The position numbers and the translations under genes were made by a program. From contig DBBD01000145.1 in NCBI GenBank assembly GCA_002292015.1, positions 1 through 9,390 of the forward strand: 9,390 bases of DNA, read 5' to 3'. Below are positions 1 to 5,856 of this stretch, piece by piece. The stretch comes from Firmicutes bacterium UBA993 (GTDB lineage Bacteria > Bacillota > Dethiobacteria > DTU022). The notes under the pieces are model-generated. The model was not told where the DNA came from. It did not search any database and saw only the letters and a list, made by a program, of their open reading frames with translations. Within the stretch, counting starts at the first letter, position 1, and the number at the start of each line of letters is the position of its first letter.

Positions 1-78
1 TGCCGACCGCGTAGGAAGTATTTTTTCTACACTTTCGAGACAATTCTTAAATTCCATTGAATTAATTACCAATTGCAT
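1..78 (-). CDS. dnaN: DNA polymerase III beta sliding clamp, N-terminal 26 residues (cut by window edge)
   Basis: The sliding clamp encircles DNA and tethers the replicative polymerase. Only the first 26 codons are present, and the gene continues past the left edge. The minus-strand reading begins MQLVINSMEF and reaches ILPTRSA; a segment of this kind (I-L-P-T/S-R-S/T) sits at about this distance from the start in clostridial DnaN proteins. The ATG at 78-76 has a strong AGGAGG Shine-Dalgarno at 86-91 with a 7-base spacer. An in-frame GTG directly upstream (81-79) leaves only 4 bases and is less likely. It lies downstream of dnaA in the same direction, the universal dnaA-dnaN order, separated by the origin region. 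The call rests on this short match plus context. Confidence 0.9.
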   Translation of the reverse strand, partial: MQLVINSMEFKNCLESVEKILPTRSA

Positions 79-116
79 CACGAAACCTCCTGCATCTTAG
101 AAAGGTTTAAACAGGT

Positions 117-161
117 AAAGAAAATATTACAATAAATATATTAATAAAGCAGTAGTAATAA
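117..161. other. DNA unwinding element with adjoining DnaA-trio-like repeats
   Basis: Bases 117-148 contain only two G/C bases in 32. They run directly into CAG TAG TAA TAA at 150-161, three-base steps resembling the TAG-like DnaA-trios on which DnaA assembles onto single strands in B. subtilis. A GC cluster (CCCTG, 163-167) and a perfect DnaA box (175-183) follow, giving the same order of box, GC cluster, trios and AT-rich DNA seen from the box side in B. subtilis. This marks the probable opening site. The trio call is by resemblance only. Confidence 0.65.
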
Positions 162-174
162 ACCCTGTTTGTTT

Positions 175-183
175 TGTGGATAA
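175..183 (-). promoter_or_regulatory. DnaA box, perfect consensus
   Basis: TGTGGATAA on the plus strand is the exact reverse complement of the DnaA box TTATCCACA. It lies 13 bases from the DnaA-trio-like run and is the natural anchor for the DnaA molecules that would load onto the unwinding element. Confidence 0.85.
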
Positions 184-325
184 ATCATTATGCGTCTTGA
201 ACAATACATAACAACCTGTTAAAACGAGAATGATTCGGAAATATTTCTGTTAACCGTTCTTCAATAAACTGTGAGAAAAAATAAGGCGGCCGTCCGTGAT
301 ATAAAAGCTTTAAACTTTAATCAAA

Positions 326-334
326 TTATCCACA
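326..334 (+). promoter_or_regulatory. DnaA box, perfect consensus, next to a partial box at 348-356
   Basis: TTATCCACA matches the DnaA box exactly. It lies 13 bases beyond the dnaA stop codon. A second same-orientation sequence, TTATCCAAC at 348-356, matches 7 of 9 positions and overlaps the dnaA stop codon. Between them is a perfect 12-bp palindrome, CCTTGATCAAGG (335-346). Start-to-start spacing of the two boxes is 22 bp, about two helical turns, so both would face the same side of the helix. Confidence 0.8.
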
Positions 335-347
335 CCTTGATCAAGGG

Positions 348-1739
348 TTATCCAACAATCTTGTTTTTGATCAGTTCAATACGTTTTTTAAGATCGTTAT
401 TCTTCTTAATCAATAGGTCAATCTTTTTATATGCATGCAAAACAGTTGTATGGTCCCTGCCACCAAATTCTTCGCCTATCTTTGGCAGCGAAAGATCAGT
501 TAACATTCTACAGAGATACATAGAAATCTGCCTGGTAAAAGCAATATCTTGTGTTCTTTTCTTCGAAAGTAGCTCTTCTGGAGTAAGACCGAAATTTTCA
601 GCGGTGTGACTGATGATTAAAGAGACGGTAATGTTTTTTTGCCTGGTGTTGATTATATCTTGAAGAGCGGTTTCGGTTAGCTCTATGGTAATCGGTGATT
701 TAAAGAGCGATGCGTAGGCGACAATTCTAATAAGCGCGCCTTCAAGTTCGCGGATATTTGAGTTTATTTTTCCGGCAATATACTGAATTACTTGTTCCGG
801 CATATCAATTCCATCAGTATTAGCTTTTTTCTTCAGAATTGCTGTTCTTGTTTCAAGATCCGGGGGTTGTATGTCTGTGATTAAGCCCCACTCAAATCTT
901 GAACGCAGACGATCTTCTAATGTGGGAATTTCTTTGGGAGGACGATCGCTTGAAATAACTATCTGCTTGTTAATATCGTGCAGGGCATTAAAAGTATGAA
1001 AAAATTCCTCCTGTGTCTGTTCTTTGCCGGCTAAAAACTGAATATCATCAATTAACAGCACATCCATAAAACGATACTTGTTGCGGAATTCTAAGGTTTT
1101 ATTGTCACGTATGGAATTTATGAATTCGTTGGTAAATTTTTCGGAAGAAAGATAATATACCCTGTTAAAACCATGATTAATCAGGGTATACTGACCAATG
1201 GCATGCAGAAGATGTGTTTTACCTAGACCAACACCACCATAAATAAAAAGAGGATTATAGGCCCGAGCCGGACTTTCGGCAATGGCCAGAGAGGCGGCAT
1301 GAGAAAGGCGGTTACAGGCTCCGACCACAAAAGTATTAAAAGTATAGCGGGGGTTAAATGTTGAAACTAGTTTGTGATTGCCCTGGGGGTAGCCACTGAA
1401 GGCTCCTTCCAGAGGAGGAATGTTTCTTGGAAAATCATTCCCGGATATTATTTCACTATTTGTAAGACTATCATCTTCTGTATGAAAAGTAGGGGATATT
1501 ACAAAAGTTACATGATGTTCGTCTGTAGTTACTTCTTTAAGAGCATTTGCTATTTGTTGACGAAAACGGGTTTCAAACCATTGCTTGGTAAAATCATTGG
1601 GGACCTCGATTATCAGGCACTTATTTTCCAGAGTTACCGGTCTGGTCAGTTTAAACCAGGTTTCAAAGCTAGGTTTGTTGACATCTTTGCTCAACTCTTC
1701 AAGGGTGAGTTGCCAGATCTCGTTTAGCTGACTGTTCAT
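348..1739 (-). CDS. dnaA: Chromosomal replication initiator protein DnaA
   Basis: DnaA is the AAA+ ATPase that binds DnaA boxes, melts the origin and loads the replicative helicase. The protein has 463 residues, a normal length. Domain I is about residues 1-85, followed by a short linker. The AAA+ domain shows Walker A GGVGLGKTH (168-176), Walker B LLIDD (228-232), sensor 1 SSD (263-265), the arginine-finger segment RSRF (279-282) and the sensor 2 region NIRELEGAL (328-336). Domain IV ends with the DNA-binding signature GGRDHTTVLHAYKKI (426-440). The ATG at 1739 was chosen because GGGGAG (1746-1751) lies 6 bases upstream and the protein then begins MNSQLNEIWQ, as in relatives. The frame stays open upstream to 1805, but that 22-residue extension is atypical. 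Two near-perfect DnaA boxes upstream suggest autoregulation. Confidence 0.98.
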   Translation of the reverse strand: MNSQLNEIWQLTLEELSKDVNKPSFETWFKLTRPVTLENKCLIIEVPNDFTKQWFETRFRQQIANALKEVTTDEHHVTFVISPTFHTEDDSLTNSEIISGNDFPRNIPPLEGAFSGYPQGNHKLVSTFNPRYTFNTFVVGACNRLSHAASLAIAESPARAYNPLFIYGGVGLGKTHLLHAIGQYTLINHGFNRVYYLSSEKFTNEFINSIRDNKTLEFRNKYRFMDVLLIDDIQFLAGKEQTQEEFFHTFNALHDINKQIVISSDRPPKEIPTLEDRLRSRFEWGLITDIQPPDLETRTAILKKKANTDGIDMPEQVIQYIAGKINSNIRELEGALIRIVAYASLFKSPITIELTETALQDIINTRQKNITVSLIISHTAENFGLTPEELLSKKRTQDIAFTRQISMYLCRMLTDLSLPKIGEEFGGRDHTTVLHAYKKIDLLIKKNNDLKKRIELIKNKIVG

Positions 1740-1795
1740 TAAATGCTCCCCAGGCGAAAGAGTGAATGACGAAATGTTGTTAACAAAACTCAGAG

Positions 1796-1804
1796 TTATC
1801 AACA
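1796..1804 (+). promoter_or_regulatory. DnaA box, one mismatch
   Basis: TTATCAACA differs from TTATCCACA at one base. It lies about 57 bases upstream of the dnaA start, inside the likely dnaA leader or promoter zone, and faces the second box at 1810-1818. Position and pairing suggest a role in dnaA autoregulation or origin structure; this is inferred. Confidence 0.6.
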
Positions 1805-1809
1805 AAAGC

Positions 1810-1818
1810 TGTGGACAA
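1810..1818 (-). promoter_or_regulatory. DnaA box, one mismatch
   Basis: TGTGGACAA is the reverse complement of TTGTCCACA, one base from the DnaA box consensus. It is in inverted orientation to the box at 1796-1804, with 5 bases between the two. Confidence 0.6.
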
Positions 1819-1858
1819 ATTGCTCGCTCAATAATGATCTAACGGCATCGTAAGATAC

Positions 1859-1888
1859 ATATTAACAGATAAGCTGTTTAACTGTAAA
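1859..1888 (-). promoter_or_regulatory. Candidate dnaA promoter (weak)
   Basis: Read leftward, TTTACA (1888-1883, 5 of 6 matches to TTGACA) is followed after 18 bases by TAATAT (1864-1859, 4 of 6 matches to TATAAT). Transcription from here would cross both near-perfect DnaA boxes before reaching dnaA, which would suit autoregulation. The match is modest and the DNA is AT-rich, so a chance match is possible. Confidence 0.3.
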
Positions 1889-1943
1889 GATTGAATCGGG
1901 CAAAAGCAGAGCTAACGCATGAAAAATAAACACAGCCCGTCAT

Positions 1944-1952
1944 TTTATAGCA
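1944..1952 (-). promoter_or_regulatory. Alternative dnaA promoter candidate (extended -10)
   Basis: Read leftward, TGCTATAAA forms an extended -10 element (TGN followed by TATAAA, 5 of 6 matches). No good -35 is seen at the expected distance. It would give a 5' leader of roughly 200 bases for dnaA. This is an alternative to the candidate at 1859-1888. Confidence 0.25.
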
Positions 1953-2041
1953 CCTTCACAAGAAAATAGCGCAAAAAGTTATTTTTTCCAACTTCCGTAT
2001 ACACGATAAATCTGCATTGAAAAACTCATGCGTCAGATCGG

Positions 2042-2084
2042 GGGCAATACTATTAAGTGCAGGCTTTTTACCAAGGTATTGCCC
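2042..2084. repeat. 9-bp perfect inverted repeat upstream of the rpmH promoter
   Basis: GGGCAATAC (2042-2050) and GTATTGCCC (2076-2084) are exact reverse complements separated by 25 bases. The right arm ends 5 bases before the -35 box of the rpmH promoter. Neither strand shows a T-run after the stem, so it is not an intrinsic terminator. It could be a two-site operator or a structural element at the divergent junction. Function unknown. Confidence 0.6.
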
Positions 2085-2089
2085 GCCCG

Positions 2090-2118
2090 TTGACACTTAT
2101 ATTATTATTACGTATAAT
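2090..2118 (+). promoter_or_regulatory. Sigma-A promoter for the rpmH-khpB operon
   Basis: TTGACA (2090-2095) and TATAAT (2113-2118) are exact consensus hexamers with the ideal 17-base spacer. Transcription should start near 2125, leaving a leader of about 30 bases before the rpmH start codon. A consensus promoter fits the high output needed for ribosomal protein L34. Confidence 0.93.
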
Positions 2119-2154
2119 TTTTTTAAATTATGAGCGATTAGTAAAGGGGTTACA

Positions 2155-2289
2155 ATGAAGAGAACTTATCAGCCGAAAACAAGACAAAGGAAAAGAGTGC
2201 ACGGATTTTTAAAAAGGATGAGCACCCAAGCCGGAAGACAGGTTATCAGCAGAAGAAGGCAAAAAATGAGAAAAAGATTAAGCGCTTAA
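2155..2289 (+). CDS. rpmH: 50S ribosomal protein L34 (bL34)
   Basis: A small, very basic protein of the large ribosomal subunit that packs against 23S rRNA. The 44-residue product begins MKRTYQPKTRQRKRVHGF and ends RKRLSA. The opening (M-K-R-T-Y/F-Q-P), the central R-M-S-T-x-x-G-R-x-V segment and the RRR-K-x-R-K-R-L-S tail are the L34 signature, and the length is standard. The ATG is preceded by AGGGG (2145-2149) with a 5-base spacer. It is first in the operon behind a consensus promoter, and rnpA follows after 4 bases, the conserved bacterial arrangement. Confidence 0.98.
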   Translation: MKRTYQPKTRQRKRVHGFLKRMSTQAGRQVISRRRQKMRKRLSA

Positions 2290-2293
2290 GTAA

Positions 2294-2635
2294 ATGCCAC
2301 TTTTCAGGCTAAAAAAAAACTGGGAGTTTAAGCGGGTATTCCGCCACGGCAGGACGGTCGTTTCAAAAAATATCGTCCTTTATTACTGTCCAAATGGAAC
2401 GGCAAGCAATCGGATCGGCTTTTCTGTCAGCAAGAAGGTCGGGGGCAGCGTTGTTAGAAACAGGATCAAGAGGCTGTTCAAGGAGGCGCTATTGAGTGTG
2501 GAACATAAGCTAATAACAGGTTATGACTATGTACTCATAGCGCGAAAAAATTGCGCGGGCTTCTCTTTTCATGAGGCTGTAGAGGAGTTGAATAATCTGT
2601 GCCGAAAAGGGAAGCTATTTATAAAGGGGCATTAA
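2294..2635 (+). CDS. rnpA: Ribonuclease P protein component
   Basis: The protein subunit of RNase P helps the catalytic RNA bind and cleave the 5' leader of precursor tRNAs. The product has 113 residues, a typical length. It shows the N-terminal L-K-K-x-x-E-F-x-x-V-F segment (6-16) and the family RNA-binding signature RNRIKRLFKEA (55-65), preceded by GFSVSKKVGGSVV. Its start lies 4 bases after rpmH. No clear Shine-Dalgarno is present; a 12-bp palindrome TTAAGCGCTTAA (2278-2289) occupies that position across the rpmH stop, so translation is probably coupled to rpmH. The 3' end overlaps yidD by 37 bases. Confidence 0.97.
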   Translation: MPLFRLKKNWEFKRVFRHGRTVVSKNIVLYYCPNGTASNRIGFSVSKKVGGSVVRNRIKRLFKEALLSVEHKLITGYDYVLIARKNCAGFSFHEAVEELNNLCRKGKLFIKGH

Positions 2636-2862
2636 GAGAAACAGAGCATCTGGCGACGAAGGGCTGCCTTGCCCTTCTAAGTTTTTATCGTCTTTTTGTT
2701 TCCCCGCTCAAGCCCCGGGTCTGCCGTTTTTACCCTTCATGCTCACAATATATATACGAAGCCCTTAATAAGCATGGTTTATTCAGGGGCTTGGTGATGG
2801 GTCTGAAGCGATTATCCCGTTGTCACCCCTTTAACCCGGGAGGGTATCACCCGGTGGAGTAG
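2599..2862 (+). CDS. yidD: Membrane protein insertion efficiency factor YidD
   Basis: YidD is a small membrane-associated protein that assists YidC-dependent insertion of membrane proteins. The family core is clear: FYRLFVSPLKPRVCRFYPSC (29-48), then SQY, and RCHPFNPGGYHPV (74-86), with the conserved cysteines at 43, 48 and 75. The product is 87 residues. The start is GTG at 2599, with GAGGAG at 2582-2587 and a rather long 11-base spacer; no ATG, GTG or TTG occurs later before the conserved core. This gives an N-terminus some 15-20 residues longer than usual, so the exact start is less sure than the gene. It overlaps rnpA by 37 bases in another frame, a known arrangement, and yidC follows after 24 bases. 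Confidence 0.93.
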   Translation: MPKREAIYKGALRETEHLATKGCLALLSFYRLFVSPLKPRVCRFYPSCSQYIYEALNKHGLFRGLVMGLKRLSRCHPFNPGGYHPVE

Positions 2863-2886
2863 GGCAAACAAGTAGGAGGAAGAAGA

Positions 2887-3729
2887 ATGATTGATGCAAT
2901 AGCACAGTTTTTTGGAGTTGTGATTAGTTCCATATACCAGTATATCCCCAATTTCGGGTTGGCAATTATTGTAATGACTTTGATGGTTAAGCTGGTAACG
3001 TATCCCTTAAATAACAAGCAAATTCAATCCGCGAAGAAAATGCAAGCACTACAACCCGAAATGAAGAAGATTCAGCAAAAATACAAAGATGATAAAGAGA
3101 AGCAAAATAAGGCAATGAGCGAATTCATGAGAGACAATAATATGAACCCACTGGCAGGCTGCCTGCCACTTTTGGTCCAGTTCCCTATTCTAATTGGCAT
3201 ATTCAGGCTTTTGGAAGATGCCGATAGCTATCTGAACATGGAAGTTATAAATCCATACCTTTTTCAGTCTGCTGAACTAATTAACCTGCTTAATGTGCCT
3301 ATTTCAAGCTTGAGCTTTACTGCCTTTCTGAGTCAGTTCAGCTACTATTACTTATTTCCTTTAATTGCAGGAGCAACAACATACTTTTACTCACAGATGT
3401 CGATGTCGTCCGACAGCAACCAGAAGATGTTGCTCTACATGATGCCGATCATGATTACCGTTTTCAGTTTCAGCTTTCCTATAGGATTGGTAATCTACTG
3501 GACGATGAACAACGTGTTTTCTATCGGGCAGCATAGACTGATTATCCATCTGGATGCAATTAAAGAAATTGGGAAAAAGCCGGTAGCAGATGAGGCCGGG
3601 GACAAAAAAGTCGTTACCGATAAAGAGAGTCAAAAACGGGAAAGCGGTACAGCTTCTAAGGCAGAGAAAACCGAGAAGACAGAGAAGAAGGAAAAAGCAC
3701 ATTCAAAAAAGAGAAAGGGCAAGAAATGA
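2887..3729 (+). CDS. yidC: Membrane protein insertase YidC (Oxa1/SpoIIIJ family)
   Basis: YidC inserts and folds membrane proteins in the cytoplasmic membrane, alone or with the Sec translocon. The 280-residue protein is the short Gram-positive type without the large periplasmic domain of proteobacterial YidC. Hydrophobic segments lie at about 22-42, 91-110, 152-170 and 184-208. The positive residue in the first core helix that lines the hydrophilic groove is Lys35 (MVKLVTYPL), and the cytosolic hairpin KKMQALQPEMKKIQQKYKDD follows. No lipoprotein signal or lipobox is visible. The tail from about 230 is highly charged and Lys/Glu-rich, ending KKRKGKK, and may contact ribosomes. AGGAGG (2874-2879) lies 7 bases from the ATG. 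The stop overlaps the khpB start (ATGA). Confidence 0.96.
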   Translation: MIDAIAQFFGVVISSIYQYIPNFGLAIIVMTLMVKLVTYPLNNKQIQSAKKMQALQPEMKKIQQKYKDDKEKQNKAMSEFMRDNNMNPLAGCLPLLVQFPILIGIFRLLEDADSYLNMEVINPYLFQSAELINLLNVPISSLSFTAFLSQFSYYYLFPLIAGATTYFYSQMSMSSDSNQKMLLYMMPIMITVFSFSFPIGLVIYWTMNNVFSIGQHRLIIHLDAIKEIGKKPVADEAGDKKVVTDKESQKRESGTASKAEKTEKTEKKEKAHSKKRKGKK

Positions 3730-4346
3730 GCGGATACGAAGCAACTGGAAAAACTGTGGATGAAGCTATAGAAAAAGCCCTTTCAAAACTTGGCATTAAG
3801 AGAGAAGATGCCAATATAGAAATTTTGGATGAACCATCATTGGGCCTTTTAGGGCTGATAGGCAACAGAGAGGCCAGAGTAAGGGTACTTCCTATCGTAA
3901 AAGCAACCCAGTTTCTTAAAGATTACCTGGCGGATATGCTGGTGCTAATGGATATCAGCTGTACAGTGTGGGTTGGCGAGGACGGAGAAAAAATTGAGGC
4001 AGAAATCCATGGGGCTGATGTAGGTGCACTGATTGGCAGACACGGGAGGACCCTCGGTGATTTGCAATACTTGTTAAATATTGTTGTACGGCGGCAGTTT
4101 CCGGGTCTTAACAAAATGGTTGTTGTAGACGTGGAGAACTATCGCGCCAGGCGTGAACAAACTCTTACACAGTTAGCCAAAAGTGTAGCGAAGAAAGTTA
4201 GCTTGGGAGGACACGAGCAGGCCCTTGAACCCATGACCCCGCAGGAGCGGCGAATTATTCACCTTGCTTTGCAGGATTACCCGGATGTCACCACATACAG
4301 TTTGGGGCAGGAGCCCTATCGAAAAGTTGTAGTGACACCCCGCTAA
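3726..4346 (+). CDS. khpB: RNA-binding protein KhpB (Jag/EloR), Jag-N, KH and R3H domains
   Basis: A single-strand RNA-binding protein which, in Gram-positive relatives, works with KhpA and influences cell elongation and division. The 206 residues contain an N-terminal Jag domain (about 3-52, E-A-T-G-K-T-V-D-E-A then a GLLGLIG turn), a KH domain with its GXXG loop in LIGRHGRTL (102-110), and a C-terminal R3H domain with the R-x3-H core at R175/H179. The linker between the Jag and KH parts is short compared with streptococcal versions. The gene is translationally coupled to yidC by a 4-base ATGA overlap, and GAAAGGG upstream may serve as ribosome binding site. It is the last gene before a terminator. 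The name jag is also used. Confidence 0.95.
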   Translation: MSGYEATGKTVDEAIEKALSKLGIKREDANIEILDEPSLGLLGLIGNREARVRVLPIVKATQFLKDYLADMLVLMDISCTVWVGEDGEKIEAEIHGADVGALIGRHGRTLGDLQYLLNIVVRRQFPGLNKMVVVDVENYRARREQTLTQLAKSVAKKVSLGGHEQALEPMTPQERRIIHLALQDYPDVTTYSLGQEPYRKVVVTPR

Positions 4347-4360
4347 AACTGCTTGTTACT

Positions 4361-4393
4361 GCCGCCCTGGAATTGTTGATGGGGCGGCTTTTT
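4361..4393 (+). terminator. Intrinsic terminator after khpB
   Basis: GCCGCCC (4361-4367) pairs with GGGCGGC (4382-4388) around a 14-base loop, extended by a T-G wobble pair, and five T residues follow directly (4389-4393). It lies 14 bases beyond the khpB stop and closes the rpmH operon. mnmE therefore needs its own promoter or read-through; I saw no convincing promoter in the 32 bases before it. Confidence 0.9.
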
Positions 4394-4425
4394 ATTGTGC
4401 CTTTATAAGACAGAAAGATGAGAAT

Positions 4426-5832
4426 ATGTTAAGTATGGAGAAAAAGAAATACAGCAACGATACAATAGTGGCTATTAGTACTCCTCTTGGCGAAGGGGGG
4501 ATCGGTATTGTCAGGTTGAGCGGATCAGGCTCTTTTTCAGCGGTGCAAAAAGTATTTGATTGCAAAAAAAGAAAAGATCCCGTGTATCCGAACCCACGGT
4601 ACTTATACTATGGAATTGTGAAAGATCTGGATGGTGAGCCGGTAGATGAAGCATTAGTGTCTTTTATGCCTGCACCCCACACTTATACCCGTGAAGATCT
4701 GGTTGAAATAAATTGTCACAGCGGGATTATAACCTTGCGAAATGTTTTAAAGATCTTTTTAGACATGGGGATCAGGCTTGCCGAACCGGGCGAATTTACG
4801 AAAAGGGCCTTTCTAAAAGGACGCATTGATCTGAGCCAGGCAGAAGCGGTTATTGCCTTGATTCGCGCCCGTTCAGAAGCAGCAACAAAAGCATCTCTAC
4901 GGGCACTGCAGGGAGCGCTGGCCGAAACGGTAAGGGATATCAGGAGTAGAGTTAACGCTATCAGGGCTCCCATTGAAGCAGCAATCGATTACCCGGAGGA
5001 GTTTACGGAAGAACTTCCCCTGACAGAAGAAACTCGGGTGGAGCTGCAGTTAATCGAGGATAAACTACAGAATTTGCTACAGGGGATCGCCAGGGGCAGA
5101 GCGTATCAGGATGGTGTGGCGGCGGCGATTGTCGGCAAGCCAAACGTTGGTAAATCTTCTCTGCTTAACAGGCTGCTCGGAGAACAAAAAGCTATAGTCC
5201 ATGAACTTCCGGGAACAACCCGCGATCTGCTGGACGGAGTTATGACGCTTGGTGGGTATCCGCTGCGCCTGATTGATACAGCCGGCATTCAGGGGTCAGC
5301 AGATCCGGTGGAGCTTGAGGGGATGAAAAGAGCCAGATCAGTTGCTGCAAAAGCACAGCTTGTTTTGCTGGTTATCGACGGGTCCGTGCCCTTTGAACCG
5401 GACATTGTTGGCCAGATCTTGCCGCTGGATAGGGACCAGAGATTAATTATCATTTTGAATAAGAGCGATTTGCCGCAAAAAGTTGCACCGGGCCATATAA
5501 AAAAGTACTGCGGAGAAGTTCCCTCAGTATCGGTATCTGCCTTGCAGGGAGCGGGTTTATCGGCGCTGGAGCAAGTGGTGGCGGATGAGCTGGACCAACT
5601 GTTCGGACCTTTAAGCGAGAATCCAACGCTGATTAGCATCCGCCAGGAAGAAGTCCTCAGAGAATGCGTGTCGGGGATCAGGGAGGCTGAAAATGCTTTG
5701 CTTTCGGAACCGGCAGAAATAACCAGCATGCTTTTGCAACAGGTTTGGCATACCCTGGGACAAATCACCGGGGACACGGCCGGTGATGATTTGCTGGACC
5801 TGATATTTAATGAATTTTGCCTCGGTAAGTAA
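4426..5832 (+). CDS. mnmE: tRNA uridine-34 modification GTPase MnmE
   Basis: MnmE is a potassium-activated GTPase which, in complex with MnmG, installs the aminomethyl-type modification at C5 of wobble uridine in certain tRNAs. The 468-residue protein has an N-terminal folate-binding domain (about 10-125, opening DTIVAISTPLGEGGIGIVR), a helical domain and an inserted G domain. Motifs are G1 GKPNVGKSS (237-245, with the potassium-binding Asn240), G2 TTRD (264-267), G3 DTAG (284-287) and G4 NKSD (345-348). The C-terminal CLGK (465-468) supplies the catalytic cysteine motif. Start choice is open: ATG 4426 or the third codon after it (ATG 4435); the ribosome binding site is weak. It sits behind a terminator, and rsmG follows after 24 bases with no mnmG between them. 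Confidence 0.97.
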   Translation: MLSMEKKKYSNDTIVAISTPLGEGGIGIVRLSGSGSFSAVQKVFDCKKRKDPVYPNPRYLYYGIVKDLDGEPVDEALVSFMPAPHTYTREDLVEINCHSGIITLRNVLKIFLDMGIRLAEPGEFTKRAFLKGRIDLSQAEAVIALIRARSEAATKASLRALQGALAETVRDIRSRVNAIRAPIEAAIDYPEEFTEELPLTEETRVELQLIEDKLQNLLQGIARGRAYQDGVAAAIVGKPNVGKSSLLNRLLGEQKAIVHELPGTTRDLLDGVMTLGGYPLRLIDTAGIQGSADPVELEGMKRARSVAAKAQLVLLVIDGSVPFEPDIVGQILPLDRDQRLIIILNKSDLPQKVAPGHIKKYCGEVPSVSVSALQGAGLSALEQVVADELDQLFGPLSENPTLISIRQEEVLRECVSGIREAENALLSEPAEITSMLLQQVWHTLGQITGDTAGDDLLDLIFNEFCLGK

Positions 5833-5856
5833 CCGGAAGGCAAGGTGGTGTAGGCG

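Larger units (their letters stand above)
79..347. other. oriC: Chromosomal replication origin region (oriC), dnaA-dnaN intergenic
   Basis: This 269-base non-coding stretch between dnaA and dnaN holds the elements expected of a Firmicutes origin. They are an AT-rich unwinding segment (117-148), a DnaA-trio-like run (150-161), a small GC cluster (163-167), a perfect DnaA box in minus orientation (175-183) and a perfect DnaA box in plus orientation (326-334). Bases 184-325 contain no further box within one mismatch that I could find. The dnaN ribosome binding site lies at the left end. Assignment as the origin is an inference from these motifs and from gene context; no replication data are visible. 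Confidence 0.85.
1740..2154. other. dnaA-rpmH divergent intergenic region
   Basis: These 415 bases separate leftward dnaA from rightward rpmH and contain no credible gene. From left to right they hold the dnaA ribosome binding site, a 10-bp palindrome TTGTTAACAA (1777-1786), two one-mismatch DnaA boxes (1796-1818), two weak leftward promoter candidates, a 9-bp inverted repeat (2042-2084), the strong rpmH promoter and the rpmH ribosome binding site. In B. subtilis the corresponding region carries DnaA box clusters of a bipartite origin; here only two imperfect boxes were found, so a full second origin subregion is not supported. Confidence 0.7.

Noticed and set aside
335..346. CCTTGATCAAGG palindrome as the dnaA transcription terminator
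   Set aside because: The stem has no room for a loop without losing pairs, and there is no T-run on the minus strand after it.
271..609. Plus-strand reading frame over the dnaA 3' end (112 residues)
   Set aside because: It is antisense to well-conserved dnaA sequence, including the DNA-binding domain, and has no ribosome binding site or recognisable domain.
1740..1805. N-terminal extension of DnaA by 22 residues to a start at 1805
   Set aside because: The downstream ATG at 1739 has a good GGGGAG ribosome binding site 6 bases away and gives the normal DnaA N-terminus. The extension overlaps the DnaA-box region and has no family match.
2834..2843. CCCGGG-centred sequence in yidD as a Noc binding site
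   Set aside because: Only the central CCCGGGA matches ATTTCCCGGGAAAT. The flanks differ, and the codons belong to the conserved PFNPGGY segment of YidD.
4394..4425. Promoter for mnmE between the terminator and its start
   Set aside because: TATAAG at 4404-4409 could be a -10, but no -35 lies at 16-18 bases and there is no extended -10, so I could not support a call.
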